From DATMGU01 sp035555315 (lineage in GTDB: Bacteria; Pseudomonadota; Alphaproteobacteria; ATCC43930; CGMCC-115725): a DNA stretch of 61,205 bases. The stretch is from NCBI GenBank assembly GCA_035555315.1, contig DATMGU010000105.1, positions 1 to 61,205 of the forward strand. The letters are read 5' to 3'. The notes beneath the pieces are model-generated. The model saw only the letters and a program-made list of their open reading frames with translations. It made no database searches and had not been told where the DNA came from. The stretch's first letter is position 1, and each line of letters begins with the position of its first letter. This document shows, piece by piece, positions 36,774 through 43,920 of this stretch. The translations under genes were made by a program, and so were the position numbers.

Positions 36774-36802
36774 ATACTTCGGAAGCTTGCAGAGCCTGTC
36801 AA
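36774..36802 (-). promoter_or_regulatory. Candidate sigma-70 promoter of the micro-ORF unit
   Basis: On the minus strand a perfect TTGACA (36802-36797) is followed after 17 bp by AAGTAT (36779-36774), a weak -10. The predicted start site is about 30 nt before the micro-ORF ATG. Confidence 0.5.
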
Positions 36803-36848
36803 AGAAACTCTAGCGGGCTCAGCTTAATTTTCGATAAATGACTTGACC

Positions 36849-37124
36849 ATGGATCAACCCAAAGTTGTTTTGATAGCCACGATTTTCGTGACATTAGGGT
36901 GGATGTACACCGACCGTTCAAACAGGCTTCTCGCCCAGCGACGTCACACTTTTGAAATGTTCCGATCCTATCTCGCAGAAGAAGCATTTATATCTGCCGG
37001 CAAGAATATGGGGAAGATGGTCCGCGAAAAAGTCTCCCAGCCGACTACGACGTCATAGATCGAGAAGATGACTTAGATACAGTTATATTCCCTTATGCCG
37101 AATTCGCCATAAGGAGGACTATCC
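36849..37124 (+). pseudogene. Frameshifted, truncated DUF4760-like gene remnant
   Basis: The frame from ATG 36849 reads MDQPKVVLIATIFVTLGWMYT (one N-terminal membrane helix), then RSNRLLAQRRHTFEMFRSYL and KNMGKMVREKVSQP, and stops at 37058. A shift of one base near 37040 continues as DYDVIDREDDLDTVIFPYAEFAIRR, protein-like for about 25 more residues. This looks like one gene broken by an indel and then truncated. The helix-plus-'RRHT' start resembles DUF4760 membrane proteins, but that is a tentative reading. Composition is AT-richer than the core genome. Confidence 0.5.
37091..37114. repeat. 24-bp near-perfect palindrome
   Basis: CCTTATG-C-CGAATTCG-C-CATAAGG: symmetric except for one mismatched pair. 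A partial copy of its arm in opposite orientation (TTCGGCATA) lies near 37190-37198. It is located at the left edge of the metal island, in the broken gene. Confidence 0.6.
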
Positions 37125-37256
37125 CGAGCCAGAGACTATGCCGGGCATCGATCCTAAGCCCCGGAATTTCCGATAGGTTCGGATTGCTCGTTCGGCATAG
37201 TTGCGTGGTGTGGAAAGTCGGCTCGGCTGGGAATGGCGGAGCATTTCTGATTGCGA

Positions 37257-37275
37257 TATCCCCTCCAGGGGGATA
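37257..37275. promoter_or_regulatory. G/C-tract palindrome, likely operator of the metal sensor
   Basis: TATCCCCT-CC-AGGGGGATA, ending 11 bp before the sensor start codon. A G-tract flanked by AT-containing inverted repeats is the operator style of the RcnR/CsoR family. It also overlaps the ribosome-binding region, so binding could block initiation. Confidence 0.6.
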
Positions 37276-37286
37276 GGACTCCGCAA

Positions 37287-37553
37287 ATGAGCCATTCCAC
37301 GCATCCCGAGATCGTCAAGCGCCTGAAGCGTGCCGAAGGTCATCTCCGCAGCGTCGTCGAAATGATTGAGGGTGGTCGCGCCTGCCTCGACATCGCCCAG
37401 CAGCTCCATGCGGTCGAAAGTGCCGTGCGTGAGGCGAAGAAGACGCTGATCCACGATCATCTCGACCATTGTCTCGACGAGACGGTAGGCGCGCTCGCTC
37501 GCGACGCCCGAGGGCCGATCGACGAGTTCAAGGCCATTACCAAGTATCTCTAG
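37287..37553 (+). CDS. CsoR/RcnR/FrmR-family metal-sensing repressor
   Basis: 88-residue all-helical DUF156 repressor. It starts MSHSTHPEIVKRLKRAEGHLRSVVEMIEGG (split over the conserved first helix) with Cys33 in GRACLDIAQQLHAVESAV, then His58 and His61/Cys62 in HDHLDHC. This Cys-x24-His pattern plus His3 matches the ligand set of RcnR-like Ni/Co sensors better than copper CsoR. The FrmR (formaldehyde) subgroup cannot be excluded. Directly upstream, same strand, of the His-rich exporter (42 bp), so it is likely its repressor. The ATG at 37287 follows a palindromic operator. Confidence 0.88.
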   Translation: MSHSTHPEIVKRLKRAEGHLRSVVEMIEGGRACLDIAQQLHAVESAVREAKKTLIHDHLDHCLDETVGALARDARGPIDEFKAITKYL

Positions 37554-37595
37554 GAACCCGGCGCGCCTCCGTCGAAAGCGTGTGAGGAGGAAGAC

Positions 37596-38807
37596 ATGAG
37601 CCCGGAATTCCTGCTGATCGGCGCTGTCGCCGTGGTCGGGGTGCTGCACACCATCGTTCCCGACCATTGGGTGCCGATCACGCTCTTCGCCCGCCAGCGC
37701 GGCTGGACCAGGGCCGAGACGGCCAAGGCATCGCTCCAGGCGGGGATCGGGCATGTGGTCTCGACGCTGATCATCGCTGCGGTCGTTTGGGTGGGCGGCG
37801 TGGCGGTTGCGACCCGCTTCGGACATGTCGTCGATACCATTGCCAGTATCGCCCTCATCGCATTCGGCGGCTGGATCGCGATCTCGGCGCTGCGCGAGAT
37901 GCGCGGTGGCGGCCATGGGCACGGCCATAGCCACGGACACGGGCATAGCCACTCCCACGACTTCTCCCACCTTGGTGGAGCGGGCCAGGGCGTGCATGGA
38001 CCGGAACTGCAATCGATCGCGACCGGCCACGGCGCGATCCTTCTGTCGATTTACGAGACCGGCCAACCGCCGCGCTTTCGCGTGACAGGTATCTCACCCA
38101 CGGACAAGGTCACGGTCGAAACGGTCCGGGAAGATGGTTCGCGCCAGACCTTCCGGTTTGCAGATCGGGGCACCTATCGGGAATCGATCGAAACGATCCC
38201 AGAGCCGCACGGGTTCAAGGTCGTCGTCGAAACCGGCCATGACGACCACACCCATACCTACCAGACCGAGTTCGCCGAGCATGAGCATGGCGAGCACGGC
38301 CACGATCACGGCGATCATGATCATGACGACGAGCCGCCCCTGGAGGACGACAAGCTCTATATGCCGCTCCGGGGCGAGACAGCGGAACTGGTCCGGCACG
38401 TTCATGTCCACCGCCATGGGTCTGGCATGCCGCACCTGCATTGGCATGATCATGTCCCGGCAACGGCCCACGACATCCTGGCCGATGCCGAGACCGTCCC
38501 GCCGCTGCATGAGCACAAGCACAAGACGACGGCTAGGACGGCGCTGCTGCTGATCCTAGGCTCCTCGCCGATGGTCGAAGGCATCCCGGCGTTCTTCGCA
38601 GCCGGGCAATACGGCATCGGCCTGATCATCACGATGGCGATCGTGTTCGCCGCCAGCACCATCGCGACCTATGTCCTGCTGTGTGTCTATTCGACCGAAG
38701 GCCTCCAGCGGGTGCGGCTCGGGGCCATCGAGCGATATGGCGAAGTGTTGAGCGGTGCCTTCATCGCGCTCGTCGGCGTGGCATTCTGGATCTGGCCCGT
38801 GGTGTGA
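37596..38807 (+). CDS. His-rich RcnA-like nickel/cobalt exporter
   Basis: 403-residue inner-membrane protein. N-terminal helices include the motif HTIVPDHWVPITLF (H-X4-DH, as in NiCoT/RcnA-type transporters), then a His/Gly cluster (GGHGHGHSHGHGHSHSHDF). An unusually long hydrophilic region (~residues 130-305) follows, with a beta-rich domain (RFRVTGISPTDKVTVETV) and two more His clusters (EHEHGEHGHDHGDHDHDD and HVHVHRHG...HLHWHDH). The C-terminal helices start LLLILGSSPMVEGIPAFF. Metal export is inferred from motifs and the upstream RcnR-type sensor. Confidence 0.85.
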   Translation: MSPEFLLIGAVAVVGVLHTIVPDHWVPITLFARQRGWTRAETAKASLQAGIGHVVSTLIIAAVVWVGGVAVATRFGHVVDTIASIALIAFGGWIAISALREMRGGGHGHGHSHGHGHSHSHDFSHLGGAGQGVHGPELQSIATGHGAILLSIYETGQPPRFRVTGISPTDKVTVETVREDGSRQTFRFADRGTYRESIETIPEPHGFKVVVETGHDDHTHTYQTEFAEHEHGEHGHDHGDHDHDDEPPLEDDKLYMPLRGETAELVRHVHVHRHGSGMPHLHWHDHVPATAHDILADAETVPPLHEHKHKTTARTALLLILGSSPMVEGIPAFFAAGQYGIGLIITMAIVFAASTIATYVLLCVYSTEGLQRVRLGAIERYGEVLSGAFIALVGVAFWIWPVV

Positions 38808-38817
38808 CGCTCCGGCC

Positions 38818-39819
38818 TCACGGGCCGGGGCGGAACACAAGGATCGCGGCATCATGCGCCAGCAACGACGCCCGGCGCGCGACGAACAGGCGATCCCAGT
38901 CGGGCACATAGAGCGACGTGCGGGCGCCGGATGCGGTCGGGATGGTCCCCAACGGATGAAATCCGTCAGAAGTCTTGGTAAAGACGGCCACCTCGCCGCT
39001 GCCGCAGCTGACGTAGATCCGCGCGCCGGTCTTGTCGAAGAACACGTCGTCGGCGTCGCCGCACGTCGCGAACGAGGCGACCTGGGCACCGCTGACCGCG
39101 TCGATCAGAACAAGCTTCGTCGGATTGCGAAGCACGGTCGCGAACAGGTTCTCGCTACCGAGCGCCGCCGGAAAGTTCGCCGATCCGCCCGGCTTCCAAC
39201 TTGCCGTTTGGCGTCGGGCATCCAGGTCAACCACCGCGATCTGCTTGGCGTCCGGCACGTTCACATAGGCAAGGCCCGAGGGCGCGATCTGAAAGCTCTC
39301 CGGATGGTCGGCGAGCTTGATGTCGGCGAGCTTGGTGGCGGTCGCCGGGTCGATTACCGCGAGCCCGCCGCTGCCGTATCCGACCACGACGGCGCCGTTA
39401 CGCGGGTCGATCCGGATGTTGTCGGCGTCATCGCCCAGCGGGATCGTCGCCATGGCAGCGAAGCCATCGCCTGTGAAGGCATGGACCGTACCGTCAGCAG
39501 CGCTGGCGACGAACAGACGATCCTGTCTCTCGGCATAGGCAACGCCCTGCGGTTCCTTGACGCCAGTGATCCGCTGGACGACGCGACCGCTCGCCAGATC
39601 GATGGCATCGACCGTGTCGTTGCCCAGTTCGGCGACGAACAGGCGCTTGCGCTTCAGGTCTACGGCCATGTGGTCGATTCGGCCGCCGACGCCGTCGAGT
39701 GGGATGGTCGTCTCCAGCACCAGAGGCGGTTCGGCGGCCAAGCCTCGTCCGCTCCAGAGCGGAGCCGCGCAGGCCAGCATGATGCTGACCTGCGCAACGA
39801 CCGAAATCCAGCGCGTCAC
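38818..39819 (-). CDS. Periplasmic YncE/YVTN-type beta-propeller protein
   Basis: 333-residue secreted seven-bladed propeller. The signal peptide ends near GRGLAAEPP. Repeats with the YVTN/YncE style follow: DHMAVDLKRKRLFVAELGND, GVAYAERQDRLFVASAADG, NIRIDPRNGAVVVGYGSGG, and DDVFFDKTGARIYVSCGSGE. Function unknown; such proteins often accompany metal or redox systems. Its start overlaps the SOD stop by 4 bp, so it is the fourth gene of the chrB-chrA-SOD operon. Confidence 0.85.
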   Translation of the reverse strand: MTRWISVVAQVSIMLACAAPLWSGRGLAAEPPLVLETTIPLDGVGGRIDHMAVDLKRKRLFVAELGNDTVDAIDLASGRVVQRITGVKEPQGVAYAERQDRLFVASAADGTVHAFTGDGFAAMATIPLGDDADNIRIDPRNGAVVVGYGSGGLAVIDPATATKLADIKLADHPESFQIAPSGLAYVNVPDAKQIAVVDLDARRQTASWKPGGSANFPAALGSENLFATVLRNPTKLVLIDAVSGAQVASFATCGDADDVFFDKTGARIYVSCGSGEVAVFTKTSDGFHPLGTIPTASGARTSLYVPDWDRLFVARRASLLAHDAAILVFRPGP

Positions 39820-40535
39820 TTCTCGCCGCTGTAGCGGGTGTAGAGCGACGACGCGCCATCCCAGCGAATGTTCTGCATAAACGCATCGACGTAGGCGGCG
39901 GCCTTGGCCCCGTAGTCCATGTGATAGGCATGCTCGTACATGTCGAGTACCAGCACGGGACGGCCGCCCGCCAGGGTCGTCGTATGGTCGGCTGCCCAGC
40001 AGTTGATCAGTCGCTTGTCGCGCGGCGAGTAACTGAGGATCACCCAGCCGGAGCCGCCACCCTCGGCCTTGCCCATCGCCGTGAACTCGGCGCGCCAGCG
40101 ATCGACGCTGCCGAAGTCGCGTTTGATCGCTTCTTCGATCACGCCGCTCGGCTGGCCGTCGCCGCCGATACCCTCGAAAAACTGCTCGTGCAGGATCATC
40201 GAGTTGGCCGCGATCAGTTCTTCGCGCTTCAGGCCATTGACGGTGAAGGTCGGTGCCATAGCCCAGTCCAGGCTGGCAAGTTCAGTATCGATCGCATTCA
40301 GCCGCTTCACGGCGCCGACATAGTTGTTCTCGTAATGGCTGGTCAGGATCTTCTCCGACATGCCTTTGATCTTGCTCGGATCGAAGGGCAGCGGCTTTGC
40401 CTGGTAGGCGGCATTCGGCACGGCGGCCGGTGCTGCGTTGGCGGCGGTCGGAACGAGTTCGGCACCGAGTGCGACACCCGCTGCGAGGGCGCTGGCGGTT
40501 CCGAGGAAATGACGGCGATCGAGGTCAATCGACAT
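39816..40535 (-). CDS. Tat-exported Fe/Mn superoxide dismutase (ChrC-like)
   Basis: 239-residue SOD. A twin-arginine signal (LDRRHFLGTASALAAG) implies folded export to the periplasm. Metal ligands appear as His67 (TSHYENNYV), His116 (ILHEQFF), Asp198 and His202 (LDMYEHAYH), the standard Fe/Mn-SOD set; GGGSGWV and the C-terminal WDGAS region are also present. It removes superoxide formed during chromate reduction. A SOD gene (chrC) in a chrBAC operon is known from other Alphaproteobacteria such as Ochrobactrum. Followed by the beta-propeller gene with a 4-bp overlap. Confidence 0.93.
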   Translation of the reverse strand: MSIDLDRRHFLGTASALAAGVALGAELVPTAANAAPAAVPNAAYQAKPLPFDPSKIKGMSEKILTSHYENNYVGAVKRLNAIDTELASLDWAMAPTFTVNGLKREELIAANSMILHEQFFEGIGGDGQPSGVIEEAIKRDFGSVDRWRAEFTAMGKAEGGGSGWVILSYSPRDKRLINCWAADHTTTLAGGRPVLVLDMYEHAYHMDYGAKAAAYVDAFMQNIRWDGASSLYTRYSGEK

Positions 40536-40573
40536 GACTGTCTCCTTGTCGTGATCTGGGTCTGGAAGACGGG

Positions 40574-41995
40574 CTAGTTAGCCAGCCCGACGAAATATCC
40601 GGCGACGCCCAAGGCCGAGCAGGCCGCCAAGGTCGGGAGCATCCCGGCCTTGAAGCGGAACAAGGCGAGCGTGGCGCCGACGGCGATAACCAAAGTGCTG
40701 GTGCTGATCGTGCCGAGGTCCGGGACCTGGAGCCTAAGCCCGAGGCCGGGATGGACCACTTCGACGCGACCGAACAGGGTGTGGATGGCGAACCAGACCG
40801 CGAGGTTCAGGATCACCCCGACGATGGCGGCCGTGATGGTCGAAAGCGCCGCCGACAGGGCTTTGTTGCCTCGCAGCGCCTCGATGTAGGGGCCGCCGAC
40901 GAAGATCCAGAGGAAGCATGGTGCAAAGGTGGTCCAGGTGGCGAGCGTGCCGCCCAGGACCCCGGCCAGCATCGGCGGCAAGGCGCCCGCATGCCGAAAT
41001 GCCCCCATGAAGCCGACGAACTGAAGCACGATGACCAGGGGGCCAGGCGTGGTCTCGGCCATGCCCAGGCCTGACAGCATCTCGCCTGGCTGGAGCCAGC
41101 CGTAGCGCTCGACCGCCTCCTGGGCGACATAGGCCAGCACGGCGTAAGCGCCACCGAACGTCACCACGGCCATCTTGGAGAAGAACACGGCGATGTCGGT
41201 AAAGACGTTGTCTGGGCCGACCGTCGCTAGCAGCAGGACCAAAGGGCCGAGCCAGAGGACGAGGCACACGGCGGCGGTCTTGATCGCGCGGGATGCGGAT
41301 GGCCGCACATGCTCGGGGATCTCCCGTGCGAAAGCCTGGTCGATCGCGGCCGTGCCGTCGTCGTTGGCGGCGGCCTTGCCGCTCTTGGCGCCAGTACGAA
41401 AAGCTTCGACGCCCGCCGCGTTGCCGACAAACCCGAGCAACCCGGCCGAAATGACGATCAGTGGAAACGGCACGCCAAAAAAGAAGATCGCGACGAACGC
41501 CAATCCGGCCAAGCCGACCATCGTGCCGTTGCGCAGCGCCCGCTTGCCGACCTTGATCACCGCTTCAAGCACGACCGCCAGCACGGCGGCCTTCAAGCCA
41601 AAGAACAGACCCTGGACCACGCCGAGATCGCCGTACCCCGCGTAAAGCCAACTCAGCACCATCAGGGCGATGTAGCCGGGCAGCACGAACAGGCCCCCGG
41701 CGATCAAGCCGCCGCGCACCCGATGGAGTAGCCAGCCGATGTAGGTCGCGAGTTGCTGTGCCTCGGGGCCGGGCAGCAGCATGCAGTAGTTGAGCGCGTG
41801 CAGAAACCGGGTCTCCCCGATCCACTTCTTCTCCTCGACCAGGATCCGGTGCATGACCGCGATCTGGCCCGCCGGGCCGCCGAAGCTGAGCGACGCTATG
41901 CGCGCCCAAGCCCAGACCGCCTCGTGCAGCGGAATGCCATAGCCGCGATCAGTCGGGGCGGCCGGATCGCGCGCGAGATCGACGGCGCCGCTCAT
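40574..41995 (-). CDS. chrA: Chromate efflux transporter ChrA
   Basis: 473-residue CHR-superfamily transporter that exports chromate. Two homologous halves are visible. The first begins HEAVWAWARIASLSFGGPAGQIAVMHRILV with the signature FLHALNYCMLLPGPEAQQLATYIGW. The second contains VFFSKMAVVTFGGAYAVLAY and LSGLGMAETTPGPLVIVLQFVGF. Length is that of full two-domain ChrA. Start overlaps the chrB-like stop by 4 bp. Confidence 0.96.
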   Translation of the reverse strand: MSGAVDLARDPAAPTDRGYGIPLHEAVWAWARIASLSFGGPAGQIAVMHRILVEEKKWIGETRFLHALNYCMLLPGPEAQQLATYIGWLLHRVRGGLIAGGLFVLPGYIALMVLSWLYAGYGDLGVVQGLFFGLKAAVLAVVLEAVIKVGKRALRNGTMVGLAGLAFVAIFFFGVPFPLIVISAGLLGFVGNAAGVEAFRTGAKSGKAAANDDGTAAIDQAFAREIPEHVRPSASRAIKTAAVCLVLWLGPLVLLLATVGPDNVFTDIAVFFSKMAVVTFGGAYAVLAYVAQEAVERYGWLQPGEMLSGLGMAETTPGPLVIVLQFVGFMGAFRHAGALPPMLAGVLGGTLATWTTFAPCFLWIFVGGPYIEALRGNKALSAALSTITAAIVGVILNLAVWFAIHTLFGRVEVVHPGLGLRLQVPDLGTISTSTLVIAVGATLALFRFKAGMLPTLAACSALGVAGYFVGLAN

Positions 41996-42786
41996 GCTGG
42001 CTGCTTCCAGTTATGGGTCTCAGCCTGGAGGCTGCGGCACCAGGCATAAAGCGCGTCATAGACGAGCATCCCGTGGCCGAGCATCGCGTGGTCGTTGTGA
42101 TGGTTGGCGGACAGGCCGAGCGAGATGGCGAGGAGGCCGGCCGCCTGGGGTGCCAGGTCGGGCCGCCCTGTGTCGGCACCCCGCACGATGACGGCGAGGC
42201 GGTCGAGGGCGGCATCGTGGATGCCATAGACCTTTAGGACCGCATCGTAGCTGCACAGATCGCCGTCATGGGTGAACGGCTCGGCGCCGGGGATGTCGTA
42301 GGCGATGGCGCCCGTCTCGGCCGCCGTGCTCAGCACTCGATCTGTCGGCACATAGAGAAACGTCGCTTCGGGATCGATAAAGCGGCGGATCAGCCAGGGG
42401 CAGGCGATCCGATCGATCTTTGGTCGCTCCCGCGTGACCCAGCTCGACGGCGTTGTGCCGTGCTTGCGCCGGATCGGCATTCCGGCGTCCCGCCAACCTT
42501 CGATGCCACCGACGAGCAAACGCGCATCGATGCCTGCCTCGCGGAGCGATGCCACTACGCCTTGGCTGACTTCGTGACCGTGGACGCAATAGGCCACGAC
42601 CTGATGCCCTCGCGGAAGCTTATCGAACCAAGCGGCGACATCATCGGGTGGTCGGCGAATGGCCCCGACGACCATTGTCTCGTCGGCATCGAATGCCGCG
42701 TCCTGTCGGACATCGACGAGCACGGGCGCCGATACGGTGCCCAATGACAGATAGAGGGATTCTGGGGAGATCGACGGAACATCCAT
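41992..42786 (-). CDS. chrB: Rhodanese-ChrB fusion, chromate-resistance regulator/accessory protein
   Basis: 264-residue two-domain protein. Residues ~10-110 form a rhodanese domain with active-site loop VAYCVHGHEVSQGV (Cys and the CxxGxxS frame intact). Residues ~125-260 form a ChrB C-terminal domain beginning RPKIDRIACPWLIRRFIDPEATFLYVP and containing HDGDLCSYDAVL. ChrB-type proteins sense chromate and control chrA; the rhodanese fusion form lacks the classical N-terminal regulator half, so a DNA-binding role is uncertain here. First gene of the chr operon. Confidence 0.92.
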   Translation of the reverse strand: MDVPSISPESLYLSLGTVSAPVLVDVRQDAAFDADETMVVGAIRRPPDDVAAWFDKLPRGHQVVAYCVHGHEVSQGVVASLREAGIDARLLVGGIEGWRDAGMPIRRKHGTTPSSWVTRERPKIDRIACPWLIRRFIDPEATFLYVPTDRVLSTAAETGAIAYDIPGAEPFTHDGDLCSYDAVLKVYGIHDAALDRLAVIVRGADTGRPDLAPQAAGLLAISLGLSANHHNDHAMLGHGMLVYDALYAWCRSLQAETHNWKQPA

Positions 42787-42994
42787 GCGCTCGCACCTCG
42801 GGCTTCGAGGGTTGAGCAGAGCTTGGACGGATGCCGTCTTGGGTAGGCCGGGAGCCTGCGAGTCCCGACTTGGCTTTCATAACGCGTGGTGGCTTGGACC
42901 GCAAGCCCGACGCGGCTGTTCCGTTTTGCCCTTTCGCCAATCCCTCTAAGCCCCGCCTGGCGCGTCCAGGCAATGAACGATCGATGGGAGCTGG

Positions 42995-43351
42995 CATGAT
43001 GCGGGATCAGCATGGTCGCGAGAAGATCGGCGATCTGGGCGTCAGAGTAGATGTAGGGGCGTGGCCTTCGCTGCGGCGGGAAACCGCCCGAAGGGGGATC
43101 TCGGTCGTGACGTCGGTAACGGCCACATGGCGGGCGAAAGCTCTGACCGTAGACATCCGCGACGACCAGGTGGCCGGTCCGCATTGCGATCCGGCCCACG
43201 CCGCTGCGAGCTTCCCCGTGATACGGGGTTCGTTCCGCGCCTTCATGAACCTGACGAAGCTGCGGAGCCGCTTCTCCTGGCTCTCCAGCTTGAAACCGAG
43301 GGATCGACGCAGGGTCAAGTACTGTTCCAGCTCTTCCAGGAGACCGGTCAT
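42995..43351 (-). pseudogene. Tyrosine recombinase, second of an overlapping pair: frameshifted and truncated
   Basis: Starts at ATG 43351 (MTGLLEELEQYLTLRRSLGF) with a SAM-like N-terminal core-binding domain (LESQEKRLRSFVRFMKARN, then STVRAFARHVAVTD). At the five-base C-run (plus strand 43093-43097) the frame breaks; one frame over it continues as FPPQRRPRPYIYSDAQIADLLATM, the linker to the catalytic domain. It then ends abruptly with no catalytic R-H-R-Y. Its start overlaps the stop of the preceding recombinase fragment by 4 bp, as in RIT elements. Confidence 0.8.
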
Positions 43352-43713
43352 TGCACGGCTCCTGGCCATGGGAGGCACAGGGTTCGAAGTGCCGCGATAT
43401 CCACCTTCGCGTAGATGCGGCTCGTATCGGGGTCTTGGTGCCGCAGCACCTGACCGATCTCGGTAAGACTGGTGCCCGAAAGGATCATGTGCGTCGCCAG
43501 CGTGTGCCGAAAAACGTGGGCATGCCGCGACCGGAGCCCCGTCACGCCAGCGCGCTTCAGTGCTCGGCGCGCGATCAGGATCACCGGCGTCGCCACAGTG
43601 AATGGCGTTCGGGGTGTCTTGACCCTATGGAAGATCACCCGCGCACTCGATGGTGGTTGGCCGTTCCGGACGTAGTCGACGATCGCTTCACCGACGTCGT
43701 CAGCCAATGGCAT
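43348..43713 (-). pseudogene. Tyrosine recombinase C-terminal fragment, first of the overlapping pair
   Basis: The frame from about 43713 (MPLADDVGEAIVDYVRNG) carries the C-terminal catalytic part: HAHVFRHTLATHMILSGTSL (H-x-x-R), EIGQVLRHQDPDTSRIYAKVD (second H and the nucleophile Tyr) and the C-terminal ALRTLCLPWPG. The N-terminal domain and the first catalytic Arg region are missing, so it is inactive. The frame stays open for 2.3 kb beyond, but only because it runs antisense to the helicase gene. Confidence 0.82.
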
Positions 43714-43736
43714 GGTCGGTTCGTAGATGGCGCGAC

Positions 43737-43820
43737 GAATATCCAACCAACTGGGACGGTATCTATGAATTTTTCGCGCTGAAGCCTTACCGCCGCTGGC
43801 AATCGATTGCGATGAAGTGA
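43737..43820 (+). pseudogene. Possible C-terminal remnant of an unidentified gene
   Basis: A plus-strand frame reads EYPTNWDGIYEFFALKPYR followed by RWQSIAMK and a stop. The aromatic, well-composed sequence looks like the end of a real protein abutting the recombinase fragment at about 43714-43737. No family recognised; low confidence. Confidence 0.3.
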
Positions 43821-43920
43821 CGCCGACGCATGCCTTGAGCGGACGTTGCAATTCAAACTGAGACGCTGGTGCATTTCCCGACCGCTTGCATTTTCCGGCT
43901 GGCCGACCGATGTTCCAGCC

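Larger units (their letters stand above)
36486..36848. other. Intergenic region at the left edge of the metal island
   Basis: About 360 bp with lower GC than the flanks. It contains a self-contained minus-strand transcription unit (promoter at 36774-36802, micro-ORF at 36704-36736, terminator at 36656-36683). The part from 36486 to about 36650 shows only a CCGCCG-CT-CGGCGG hairpin near 36553 and no supported gene. Confidence 0.5.

Noticed and set aside
37119..38066. Minus-strand 315-codon frame opposite the metal sensor and exporter
   Set aside because: Entirely antisense to two recognisable genes; its sequence has no motif of its own.
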